From: Corynebacterium incognita
GTDB lineage: Bacteria > Actinomycetota > Actinomycetes > Mycobacteriales > Mycobacteriaceae
DNA length: 64,000 nt
Reading direction: 5' to 3'
Assembly: GCF_014217255.1 (NCBI RefSeq)
Contig: NZ_CP059404.1
Coordinates: forward strand, 992,001 to 1,056,000
Shown: piece by piece, positions 24,134 through 30,472 of the stretch
How positions within the stretch are numbered: position 1 is the first letter of the stretch
Layout of the letters: every line of letters starts with the position of its first letter
Notes under the pieces: model-generated
What the model was told of the DNA's origin: nothing
Databases searched by the model: none
Seen by the model: the letters and a program-made list of their open reading frames with translations, nothing else
Position numbers and translations under genes: made by a program

Positions 24134-24327
24134 TCTTGTTCCTTTTCTGCGTGGTTGGCGGCGGCGAGTAGTGCGTGGGCGTAGGCGCGGGCCTCCGCGG
24201 GGGTGAGGTAGGTGTTGGTGTTGAGGTAGACGCGGTGGCCGTCGGTTTCTACCAGCCCGTGTGGCGCGTCCTGGGACGTGCCGTACTCGGCGTGGCGGTC
24301 CGGGGAGGGAAGGTGCGGTTTATTCAT
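24130..24327 (-). CDS. Hypothetical phage protein
   Basis: 65 residues from the ATG at 24327, overlapping the upstream stop (ATGA). It has a His/Pro-rich start and the helix LTPAEARAYAHALLAAANHA at the C-terminus. Similar short proteins with a HRVYLNTNTYLTPAEA pattern are common in actinophages. Function unknown. Confidence 0.68.
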   Translation of the reverse strand: MNKPHLPSPDRHAEYGTSQDAPHGLVETDGHRVYLNTNTYLTPAEARAYAHALLAAANHAEKEQE

Positions 24328-24752
24328 CGCCGCTTCCCCCCCCACCTAAGTACCTGCCACGGGCGACTGCTTGCCATTTCTTTAGCGGTGAGCGTGTCAT
24401 TCAGGCTTTCCCAATCATCGGCGAAAACTTTTTGGTAGGCGTTTACTGAGGGGGCGGCAACCACAGTCCCCTCCGGGGCTTCCCGGAAGTCCTGCTCGGT
24501 GCCCAGCTCCACCGGGTCAAATGTCAGCTCGTGGTAGTCCAAATCCGCGGTGAAATTCTCCCCGCCGCTCACTAAAGCAACCGGCACCAAGCCGTTGCTT
24601 TGGAGCGAGTCGTGGACGCACATAACCCGCCCGAGCACAGGGTGAGTGGCCCACCGCCCCAACAGCCCCGTCGGCCCGGGTAGTAGTTTCTTGATTGCCT
24701 CAATATCCCCAGCCTCAATCAGAGCGCGAGGCACTTCAACAGTTTCAGTCAT
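24324..24752 (-). CDS. Tandem-duplicated phage protein, copy 1
   Basis: 142 residues. Residues 1-65 are identical to those of copy 2 next door, and identity continues with a few changes to about residue 90 (LDYHELTFDPVEL). Then the C-terminal 50 residues differ: NAYQKVFADDWESLND here versus a different stretch in copy 2, before both end with a similar PWQVLRWG. No family is recognised. The pattern indicates a recent duplication followed by exchange or divergence of the C-terminal half. Confidence 0.78.
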   Translation of the reverse strand: MTETVEVPRALIEAGDIEAIKKLLPGPTGLLGRWATHPVLGRVMCVHDSLQSNGLVPVALVSGGENFTADLDYHELTFDPVELGTEQDFREAPEGTVVAAPSVNAYQKVFADDWESLNDTLTAKEMASSRPWQVLRWGGKRR

Positions 24753-24797
24753 TGGTGTTCTCCTTGTAGTGCTCGGCGAGTAGCGCCAATGCGAGGG
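24557..24797 (-). repeat. Direct repeat copy 1 (241 bp, perfect)
   Basis: This stretch equals 25037-25277 base for base, 480 bp away. It covers the N-terminal codons of the duplicated gene, its ribosome binding site and the last codons of the gene upstream. Perfect identity at third positions shows a recent event. Confidence 0.92.
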
Positions 24798-24807
24798 TCT
24801 TGGTCAT
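24745..24807 (-). pseudogene. Fragment of the upstream gene left by the duplication
   Basis: The last 17 codons of the gene at 25225-25548 (ALALLAEHYKENTND) are repeated here with a new ATG and two or three new codons in front. The 20-codon frame keeps the AAGGAG site and stop-start overlap that serve the downstream gene, so it may act as a coupling leader. Confidence 0.7.
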
Positions 24808-24809
24808 GG

Positions 24810-25232
24810 TTATTCTCCCCTTCCCCATCGCACGACCTGCCACGGACCACGGGCGGTCATACCTTTGCTGTCGAGTTCGACGAGGTCAGAGCGCCACCCG
24901 CCGTAAAGTTTTTCTCGTGGAGCACGGCCTGCTGTGGTTACGAATGTGCCTTCTGGTGCGTCCTCGAAGTCTTGCTCGGTGACTAGCTCCACCGGGTCAA
25001 ATGTCAGCTCGTGGTAGTCCAAATCCTCGGTGAAAGTCTCCCCGCCGCTCACTAAAGCAACCGGCACCAAGCCGTTGCTTTGGAGCGAGTCGTGGACGCA
25101 CATAACCCGCCCGAGCACAGGGTGAGTGGCCCACCGCCCCAACAGCCCCGTCGGCCCGGGTAGTAGTTTCTTGATTGCCTCAATATCCCCAGCCTCAATC
25201 AGAGCGCGAGGCACTTCAACAGTTTCAGTCAT
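24810..25232 (-). CDS. Tandem-duplicated phage protein, copy 2
   Basis: 140 residues, partner of the gene at 24324. Shared N-terminus (MTETVEVPRALIEAGDIEAI). The C-terminal part, APREKLYGGWRSDLVELDSK, is unlike copy 1 and the end (PWQVVRWGRGE) is again similar. It overlaps the upstream gene by 8 bp. Function unknown. Confidence 0.78.
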   Translation of the reverse strand: MTETVEVPRALIEAGDIEAIKKLLPGPTGLLGRWATHPVLGRVMCVHDSLQSNGLVPVALVSGGETFTEDLDYHELTFDPVELVTEQDFEDAPEGTFVTTAGRAPREKLYGGWRSDLVELDSKGMTARGPWQVVRWGRGE

Positions 25233-25277
25233 TGGTGTTCTCCTTGTAGTGCTCGGCGAGTAGCGCCAATGCGAGGG
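25037..25277 (-). repeat. Direct repeat copy 2 (241 bp, perfect)
   Basis: Partner of the repeat at 24557-24797. The right edge lies inside the intact upstream gene, so this is the original junction and the other copy carries the scar. Confidence 0.92.
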
Positions 25278-25548
25278 GCCTTAATTCGTTTGGGGCGACG
25301 TCCACAGAGGGGAACGCCCTGGTGGCTTGGATGATGCCGCCGTGATACAGTCGGTGCCGCTCAGTCGGCCGGTAAGTGGAACGCGGCAGGGTAACAGTGA
25401 CGGTGCGGGCCTGCTTATCCGCGTAGGCGATGGCCTCAGCATGGGTCTTGCGCACACTCCGCGGGTTCCCTAACGCGTCGTACACAAACCACGCACGGCC
25501 CTTGTACGGGGGCTTAAAGCTCTCGCGCCGGACTCTCCACCGGGTCAT
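25225..25548 (-). CDS. Hypothetical basic phage protein
   Basis: 107 residues from the ATG at 25548, overlapping the stop of the small lipoprotein gene (ATGA). It starts MTRWRVRRESFKPPYKGRAW and carries KTHAEAIAYADKQARTVTV, a pattern of small actinophage proteins with a strand-helix repeat. Its C-terminal end is the part copied in the downstream duplication. Confidence 0.7.
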   Translation of the reverse strand: MTRWRVRRESFKPPYKGRAWFVYDALGNPRSVRKTHAEAIAYADKQARTVTVTLPRSTYRPTERHRLYHGGIIQATRAFPSVDVAPNELRPLALALLAEHYKENTND

Positions 25549-25682
25549 CGCAGCGCCTCCCAGTCGCAGGACAACCCGCCAGATATATACTTGTTTATCC
25601 CGCCCTGCTCTAAGCCCTTGTTTTCGCACCCGGTGAGGGACAACGCCAGGGCCACAACAGCGACGGTAGAGCGCTTAGTCAT
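25545..25682 (-). CDS. Mini-lipoprotein (45 aa)
   Basis: 45 residues: MTKRSTVAVVALALSLTGC is a complete lipoprotein signal with lipobox LTGC, and the mature part has only 27 residues. It sits in a chain of stop-start overlaps on both sides. Membrane-anchored peptides of this size in phages may affect lysis or exclusion; no family is recognised. Confidence 0.65.
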   Translation of the reverse strand: MTKRSTVAVVALALSLTGCENKGLEQGGINKYISGGLSCDWEALR

Positions 25683-25785
25683 TGGTGCCCGTTTCAGTGT
25701 TGAGGTGGGCTTGGAGTTCGGCGACGGTGATGGGGTTAGTGAGGTTGTGGGTGTGGTGCTTGGCGTTGGGGTTGTTGGTGAACAT
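25675..25785 (-). CDS. Small hypothetical phage protein (36 aa)
   Basis: 36 codons (MFTNNPNAKHHTHNLTNPIT then a helix VAELQAHLNTETGT) with a AAAGGAA site, first gene after promoter copy 4 and hairpin B. The stop overlaps the start of the mini-lipoprotein. The regulated leader in front supports it as a real gene. Confidence 0.62.
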   Translation of the reverse strand: MFTNNPNAKHHTHNLTNPITVAELQAHLNTETGTND

Positions 25786-25816
25786 GGTGGGTTCCTTTCG
25801 GTGGTTGGGGGTTGGT

Positions 25817-25834
25817 GTGGGGTGGCAGCCCCAC
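25817..25834 (-). promoter_or_regulatory. CUGCCA-loop leader hairpin B
   Basis: RNA stem GUGGGG/CCCCAC closing loop CUGCCA, 32 bp upstream of the start codon at 25785 and followed by CCCCCAACC and the ribosome binding site. It is the longest stem of the set (6 bp). Confidence 0.75.
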
Positions 25835-25850
25835 GTTCGGTACACAACAA

Positions 25851-25879
25851 ATGTTACCTCAAGGTGTTATGTTATGCAA
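25851..25879 (-). promoter_or_regulatory. Repeated phage promoter-operator copy 4
   Basis: -35 TTGCAT, a 17-bp spacer and -10 TAACAT followed by TTGTTG, giving the palindrome over the -10 box. It drives the operon that begins with the 36-residue gene and includes the tandem duplicates. It overlaps the last codons of the gene at 25872. Confidence 0.78.
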
Positions 25880-26132
25880 CTTTATCATGTTGCCCCACGT
25901 AGCGGGCGTAAAGGTAGCCGTTACGCACCACTCCCTCGAATCCTGGCCCCCACTCACCACGCCTTAAGCGGTTGGCGTAAACATTCCGGGTACGCTTCGA
26001 CAAGCGCTTTTGGTCTGGCCATGCGAGCCATGCTTCATCGGCGGGCACCCGTTCCGCTACCTCGATAAGGCGGTGTAGGAAGTGCTCATACTTGTAATGC
26101 GGTCGCGGTTCGGGTTCGGGTAGTTTGCTCAT
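25872..26132 (-). CDS. Hypothetical basic phage protein
   Basis: 86 residues. YEHFLHRLIEVAERVPADEA is helical and LSKRTRNVYANRLRRGEWG is strongly basic, so nucleic acid binding is likely. The C-terminal FEGVVRNGYLYARYVG resembles short phage proteins with a winged-helix-like end. It overlaps the methyltransferase pseudogene by 47 bp. Confidence 0.7.
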   Translation of the reverse strand: MSKLPEPEPRPHYKYEHFLHRLIEVAERVPADEAWLAWPDQKRLSKRTRNVYANRLRRGEWGPGFEGVVRNGYLYARYVGQHDKVA

Positions 26133-27045
26133 TTCTTTCTCCTAGTAGTTGTTTCAAGGCGGCTGCGCCTTGTTGAGGGCACACGCCGTTGCCAATGGCT
26201 TTCAGTTGCTGGGCGCGGGTCAATCCAATCTCCGGGGAGGTCACCCACCCGGCAGGCAGACCCATCATCCATTCCACAAATTCCGGGTTGGTCGCGGCGC
26301 GGTGTTCCGGGAAGCGTGGATGCACGCTGGGCTGCGCATGGTCCGCGATGAGCGGTGGCGGTGTGCGCCCGGTAGTGAGCGCCCAGCTGAGGATCGCTGG
26401 GCCGTAGTCCCCGAATTGCAGGGTTAGCTCATGGTCGATGTCGGCGGCGTGACTAAGCCCGGCCAGAAAGTCGTGCAGGTCGTTATCCCAGGTGATTGCC
26501 TGCGCCTGTCGGTTGGGCTGTCGAGGCGTTTGTGGTCGCTGGCCTGCGGGGTAGGCAAGAATGAATAGGCGTTCCCGGTGGTGCGGTGCCCCAATGTCGG
26601 ATGCTCGTAGAGTTGACCATCGTGCATCCCACCCGATTTCGGCAAGGTCACGGAGAACGGTGTCAAGCCCAAGGCTAACGTGGCCTGGGACGTTCTCAAA
26701 GACCTCGAATCGGGGTCGAAGTACGCGAATGGCGTCGAGGACATGCGGCCAGAGGTGACGGTCATCGGTGATTCCTTTCCTTAGCCCGGCGATGCTGAAC
26801 GGCTGACACGGCTACGGATAGCCAGCGGTGATCACATCAACGCGGCTATCGGCATCACCCCTTAGCGCGGACCAGTCCACTCGGGTTACGTCGCCGTAGT
26901 TGGGGGTGTCTGGGTAGTGGTGCGCGAGAATCTTTGATGGTGCGGTGTCGTATTCGACGAACCAGGCGGGCTGGGCGCCCGGGAATACGAGTTGCACCGC
27001 GCTGTCGAGCCCGCCGTAGCCGCTGAATAATGAGCCGATTTTCAT
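26086..27045 (-). pseudogene. Cytosine-5 DNA methyltransferase interrupted by an in-frame amber codon
   Basis: The frame encodes a full C5 methyltransferase: MKIGSLFSGYGGLD (motif I), YDTAPSKILAHHYPD, DVITAGYP, then TAG at 26812-26814, then PCQPFSIAGLRKG (catalytic Cys), FEVFENVPGH, SDIGAPHHRERLFILAYP, and NPEFVEWMMGLPAGW with LTRAQQLKAIGNGV at the end. Reading frame is kept throughout; only the six bases TAG CCG look inserted next to the catalytic loop. The product would end at 77 residues unless the amber is read through. The ATG overlaps the ssb stop (TAATG). Confidence 0.88.
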
Positions 27046-27536
27046 TAGAACGGTGGCTCTCCACTGCTCCCGAATCCGCCTGGGGTGGTTGGTTGCTCCC
27101 AGTTGTTCGCGGCGGGCTGATTCATGGTTTGCTGCACATTGTTTTGCGCTTGTTGCATGCCCTGGGCCGGCGTGTTGGTGCGTGGCATACGATAGAACTT
27201 GGTGGCCAGGAACTTGATTTTGGTGCGCTTGTCGCCGTCCCTGGTATCCCACGAATGCGTGAACAATTTACCCGTCACGGCCACCTGATCGCCCTGCTGC
27301 AATTCGGCTGAAAGCTCAGCCCACGGGGTAGGGTTCTGCTTCCGGTCACTGGTCTCATTCCAGATGGTTACATCAAGGTAGAGGGCGCGGGTTTTCTCCC
27401 ACTGCTTAGTTTGCTCGTTGTACCGGTTATCGGACTGGGCGATACTGAATTCGGCGACACCTGCACCCTGTGGGGTGAATCGCAGTTCGGGGTCGCGGGT
27501 CAATCCGCCGGTAATGGTGATGATTTCAATAGCCAT
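27045..27536 (-). CDS. ssb: Single-stranded DNA-binding protein
   Basis: 163 residues. It starts with the OB fold (EIITITGGLTRDPELRFTPQ) and WNETSD, followed by a Gln/Asn/Pro-rich linker and an acidic tip ending GEPPF, like the bacterial SSB tail that recruits partners. It should coat ssDNA during phage replication and recombination. Confidence 0.93.
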   Translation of the reverse strand: MAIEIITITGGLTRDPELRFTPQGAGVAEFSIAQSDNRYNEQTKQWEKTRALYLDVTIWNETSDRKQNPTPWAELSAELQQGDQVAVTGKLFTHSWDTRDGDKRTKIKFLATKFYRMPRTNTPAQGMQQAQNNVQQTMNQPAANNWEQPTTPGGFGSSGEPPF

Positions 27537-27554
27537 AAAAACGGGGTCTTTCTC

Positions 27555-27830
27555 CTAGTCGATTGGGTGATGATTAGTGATGATGGTGCGGGCAATATCC
27601 GGGACACTGGCCGGGTCAAGATGATGGAGAATCGCCACGGGTTCACCATTGGTGGTGATCCGGGCAAACATGCCACTGCATCCGCAACCCATCGACACCC
27701 ACACACTGAACAAACAGTTGTTGACATCCAAATATGCGGTGGCTGCATAGGTGCCGAAGATTTCCTCCACCACCGCCGTCACATCCAGGGCGGTGGCGGC
27801 ACGCTCCACCAGGAAAGCGTTAGTACCCAT
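27555..27830 (-). CDS. Hypothetical phage protein
   Basis: 91 residues from the ATG at 27830. It has a helical N-terminus (FLVERAATALDVTAVVEEIF), a strand-rich middle with the cysteine cluster MGCGCSG, and DIARTIITNHH at the end. No family is recognised. It overlaps the upstream 39-residue gene by 11 bp and is followed by ssb. Confidence 0.68.
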   Translation of the reverse strand: MGTNAFLVERAATALDVTAVVEEIFGTYAATAYLDVNNCLFSVWVSMGCGCSGMFARITTNGEPVAILHHLDPASVPDIARTIITNHHPID

Positions 27831-27939
27831 ACACATCCCCCACGGTGATTTCGGTATAAGCGGGAAAATCCGCCGAGTAGAAACACACCGCGAGGAACAA
27901 ACCGACGAGGCAGTACACCACGAATTCTTTGAAACTCAT
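27820..27939 (-). CDS. Small membrane protein (39 aa)
   Basis: 39 codons. EFVVYCLVGLFLAVCFY is a single membrane segment, followed by ADFPAYTEITVGDVYGY. The ATG follows the previous stop directly (TAAATG), and the end overlaps the next start. Tight packing supports translation; function unknown. Confidence 0.6.
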   Translation of the reverse strand: MSFKEFVVYCLVGLFLAVCFYSADFPAYTEITVGDVYGY

Positions 27940-28230
27940 TTAGGCCACATCCACATCAAGTTCAAGGTTTGCCAGGCGCGGATCTAGGTGGCGGAACGTG
28001 TCAATCGCGGATTCCATGGTGGTTTCTTCGTAGGTCATCATGAGGTCGTAGCGGATGCTCCCATCTTCGAGTACGTCCCAGTCGTTGACTACATCTTCGA
28101 CGAACAGGTTGGTGGTGTCAGCGTCAGCCGGGAGGATGATGGCTGCACGCACTTCCCAGTCTTGGATGGGGTTGTCGATGTTGTCGATGCGGTCTTGGTA
28201 GCGGTTTTCGAGGTAGGTTGCGTAGCTCAT
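27940..28230 (-). CDS. Hypothetical early phage protein
   Basis: 96 residues from the ATG at 28230, first gene after promoter copy 5 and hairpin C. It is acidic (DVVNDWDVLEDGSIRYDLMM) and starts MSYATYLENRYQDRIDNID. No family is recognised. A strong AAAAGGAG site precedes it. Confidence 0.76.
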   Translation of the reverse strand: MSYATYLENRYQDRIDNIDNPIQDWEVRAAIILPADADTTNLFVEDVVNDWDVLEDGSIRYDLMMTYEETTMESAIDTFRHLDPRLANLELDVDVA

Positions 28231-28263
28231 GTTGTGCTCCTTTTCCTGCTTGGTTGGGGTGTT

Positions 28264-28279
28264 CGGGGTGGCAGCCCCG
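28264..28279 (-). promoter_or_regulatory. CUGCCA-loop leader hairpin C
   Basis: RNA stem CGGGG/CCCCG closing loop CUGCCA, about 34 bp upstream of the start codon at 28230, then ACACCCCAACC and the ribosome binding site. Only about 13 bp separate it from the -10 box, so it is near the 5' end of the mRNA. Confidence 0.73.
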
Positions 28280-28291
28280 CTGACTGTTTCA

Positions 28292-28320
28292 ATGTTACAT
28301 GACTTAACACCATAGCGCAA
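28292..28320 (-). promoter_or_regulatory. Repeated phage promoter-operator copy 5
   Basis: -35 TTGCGC, a 17-bp spacer and -10 TAACAT. Here the AACAAATGTT palindrome overlaps the -35 side (28318-28327), not the -10 side, as in copy 6. Confidence 0.78.
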
Positions 28321-28327
28321 CATTTGT

Positions 28328-28374
28328 TGTGTGGTGTTGTGTCTTGCTGGTGGTGTTGTGTCTTGCTGGTGGTG
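28328..28374 (-). repeat. Short tandem repeat upstream of promoter copy 5
   Basis: Two and a half copies of a 19-bp unit (plus strand GGTGTTGTGTCTTGCTGGT) fill the gap between the promoter and the stop codon of the next gene. No gene fits. It may be a slipped duplication or a protein-binding array. Confidence 0.55.
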
Positions 28375-28836
28375 TTATGGCTGGTGGGGGTACATGTATG
28401 CAAGTAGTTCTGGGTTTTGTAGGCCTGCGAGGTGTGGGTGTTGGTTGTGGATTGTGGTGAGTTGGTTTCGGATGTGGTTGTGGAGTTTTTGGGATGCGAG
28501 TAGTCGGAGGTCGCGGGCGATGCTGACTCCGAGGTTGACTTGTCGGAGGTATACGAGGTCGGTGTAGTAGGTGGTGATGAGGGCTTCTTCGGTGTCGGGG
28601 TCGATGAGTAGCCAGCCGTGGTTGTGGAGTTCTTGGGCGGCTTGTTGGATGTCTTGGGCGGTGAGGTTGGTGTTGAGTGCTTGGAGTTTGTGGGGGCGGT
28701 ATTCGATGACGCCGGCCCAGGTGATGGAGGGGTGGGTGTGGGCTAGGAGGTAGAGCCATTGGGCGGTGTGGGTGAGTTGGGTGAAGTTGGGGTCGGTCCA
28801 GTGGTGGTAGGCGATTTTTCCGTAGTTGCGTGCCAT
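28375..28836 (-). CDS. Phage replication-associated protein
   Basis: 153 residues: KIAYHHWTDPNFTQLTHTAQ, a winged-helix-like middle (AQDIQQAAQELHNHGWLLID), then a His/Gln/Pro-rich end. Its wording (small organism-specific N-domain deciding on conditions of a Leu-rich helix pair) recalls the N-terminal domains of phage replication initiators, as does its location next to the initiator gene. A replisome-loading role is inferred. Codon choice is unusually rich in CAC and CCC. Confidence 0.65.
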   Translation of the reverse strand: MARNYGKIAYHHWTDPNFTQLTHTAQWLYLLAHTHPSITWAGVIEYRPHKLQALNTNLTAQDIQQAAQELHNHGWLLIDPDTEEALITTYYTDLVYLRQVNLGVSIARDLRLLASQKLHNHIRNQLTTIHNQHPHLAGLQNPELLAYMYPHQP

Positions 28837-28927
28837 TTGGGTTTCCTTGGGGGTTTTGGTGGCTTGGTGCCCTGTTTTTGGGCGTTTTTGGGGCTATGTG
28901 GGTGTTGTGTGGTGTGACATTTTGGTG

Positions 28928-29758
28928 TTATGCGGTTTCTTGGTTGTCGGCTGGTTGGTGGTTGCAGCGGTGGGCTACGCCATCCTGGACAGCGAGGCCG
29001 TTGGTGTCGCACAGCGAGCAGGCGTTGATGGCTTCGCGGCGTTTGTCTGCGAGTTCGTTGGTGTGTATGGCCTGGTGTGCATCGTCGATGAGTAGCCGTA
29101 GCAGGCCGGGGCCTTTGGGCTGTGGGCGGCGCTTGAATTCGTTGATGCCGGTTTGGATGGCGGTGTCGCTTATCCCGGCTTGGCGGGCGCGGGCGATAGC
29201 CGCGCCATGTTCGTTGGAGAGTTGGAATTGCTGCGCCTGCGAGTTATCCACAGGCCATAGATCACCGTTAGTTGGCTGGCTAGTAGTACCCATGTAATAG
29301 GTCGGGTCGGGTCGGGTCGGGTCGGGGCGCTGTGACAGGTGGTTGTGACTTTCGTGTGAGTCACAGGAACCTGTCACATGTGAGTCACGCGTGACATTTT
29401 CGCGTTTCTGCTGCTCTTGGGCTTTTCGTTCGCGTGATTTGCGTTGCCTTTCGGCTGCATCTTCGCGCTCTTTTAGTTTCTGTTCCCTACTGGGTTGGTA
29501 CTCATTCCAATCATGAAAGCGGTACACTTTCGCACCGTTTTCGTTGCGATCTTCGATCCAAATGCCCGCCAAAACGAGTGATTTTATCTGCGCCGGGGTG
29601 CCCTTAAACAGCTTCACCTGTGACGCGGGAATAACCCCATCGGTCAAATGCTTTCCACACCAGGCCCCAGATTTCGCCCACAAACCAATAGCCGCGTTGG
29701 GAACGTCAAGGAACTTTGGATGGTCATAGAATGAGTCATCTACTTTGAACCAACTCAT
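28928..29758 (-). CDS. Phage replication initiation protein
   Basis: 276 residues. The N-terminus MSWFKVDDSFYDHPKFLDVP is a hallmark of actinophage replication initiators with a winged helix (residues about 1-95, FHDWNEYQPSREQKLKERE). A basic coiled linker follows, then a low-complexity stretch (about 122-150, RPDPTRPDPT) whose DNA holds repeats, then a C-terminal part with Cys pairs (ACSLCDTNG and HRCNH) that may bind zinc. It should melt the origin and recruit host helicase. The repeats suggest the origin is inside the gene, as in lambda O. Confidence 0.85.
   Translation of the reverse strand: MSWFKVDDSFYDHPKFLDVPNAAIGLWAKSGAWCGKHLTDGVIPASQVKLFKGTPAQIKSLVLAGIWIEDRNENGAKVYRFHDWNEYQPSREQKLKEREDAAERQRKSRERKAQEQQKRENVTRDSHVTGSCDSHESHNHLSQRPDPTRPDPTYYMGTTSQPTNGDLWPVDNSQAQQFQLSNEHGAAIARARQAGISDTAIQTGINEFKRRPQPKGPGLLRLLIDDAHQAIHTNELADKRREAINACSLCDTNGLAVQDGVAHRCNHQPADNQETA
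29301..29388. other. Candidate phage replication origin inside the initiator gene
   Basis: Five copies of GTCGG in a row (29301-29325), then a 10-bp inverted repeat TGTGACAGGT (29331-29340) and ACCTGTCACA (29369-29378), plus two direct copies of TGTGAGTCAC (29355-29364 and 29379-29388). The encoded protein segment is a low-complexity linker, which suggests selection on DNA. Assigned by likeness to lambdoid origins. Confidence 0.6.
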
Positions 29759-29761
29759 TGA

Positions 29762-29995
29762 TTATTCCCCCTCTTCACTGTTGATGGTGGTTGTAAACTC
29801 AGCCCACATTTGACGGAATTCCGCATCGTGCGCATGGGTGATGACGTATTCGCAGATGAAAGCCGCGCCGGGGTCTAGGTTGTATTCCCCGGCTGCGTCG
29901 TCGCGGTGCATTTCGATGAGCATGTTGAGGGCTTGCTGGACGGTTTCACGGACTCCAACAACGGGGTTGGGGTGATTATTGTTGGCGCTAGTCAT
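29762..29995 (-). CDS. Hypothetical early phage protein
   Basis: 77 residues, acidic, with the helix VRETVQQALNMLIEMHRDDA and FICEYVITHAHDAEFRQMW. It ends 3 bp before the initiator start. No family is recognised. Confidence 0.72.
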   Translation of the reverse strand: MTSANNNHPNPVVGVRETVQQALNMLIEMHRDDAAGEYNLDPGAAFICEYVITHAHDAEFRQMWAEFTTTINSEEGE

Positions 29996-30031
29996 CGCTC
30001 ATCCTTTGTGGGTTGTGATGGGTGTTGATTA

Positions 30032-30066
30032 GGCCCCGGCGTGGTGTTGGATTCCCACCCGGGGCC
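30032..30066. terminator. GC-rich hairpin between early genes
   Basis: GGCCCCGG and CCGGGGCC, 8-bp perfect arms with a 19-base loop. On the plus strand a T-rich tract follows (GCTTTATCTTTT); on the minus strand the following bases are not T-rich. The 138-bp gap between the genes at 29762 and 30134 otherwise holds nothing recognisable. Confidence 0.5.
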
Positions 30067-30133
30067 GCTTTATCTTTTGACTTTCTGCCACTGGGCGTGT
30101 TGTCCAGCTGACAATGGCGTAATTACAAACCGT

Positions 30134-30463
30134 TTATGCAGCTTGCTGCATGGTTCCTACCCATTGGCGGATAGCTGCGCCGTGACGGGATGGGGTACGC
30201 GCTTCCACAAACTTCCCGGTAGGGCGAATCAGTCCGTCTTTGCGGGCGACGCGGAAGAATGAGCCGATCACGTTCGGATGATGTGGTTGTACGTCATGGC
30301 CTAGCAGTTCGCGCAGATCGTCGGCGGTGAATGGCTTGCCGGTGTTGGCTAGGCGTGTGAGGGCGTGGTGTGCGGCGACGTGCCAGCCTCGGTGTACGGC
30401 GATTTCGTTGTAGTAGGCGACGTCTCGGATGTCGGTGCCGTTGATGTCGATCATGGTTTGCAT
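30134..30463 (-). CDS. Hypothetical phage protein, winged-helix-like
   Basis: 109 residues. TADDLRELLGHDVQPHHPNV and GSFFRVARKDGLIRPTGKF match a winged-helix layout common to small phage proteins near replication genes. Another ATG at residue 4 could be the start. It is separated by 9 bp from the upstream gene. Confidence 0.72.
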   Translation of the reverse strand: MQTMIDINGTDIRDVAYYNEIAVHRGWHVAAHHALTRLANTGKPFTADDLRELLGHDVQPHHPNVIGSFFRVARKDGLIRPTGKFVEARTPSRHGAAIRQWVGTMQQAA

Positions 30464-30472
30464 GGTGTGCTC

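Noticed and set aside
26424..26765. Separate 113-residue protein inside the methyltransferase
   Set aside because: It is in another frame from the conserved methyltransferase motifs, which continue across the same bases.
28304..28759. 151-codon frame overlapping the replication-associated gene
   Set aside because: It is rich in His, Pro and Arg, an out-of-frame reading of a C-rich gene. The frame at 28375-28836 has a sensible protein and start.
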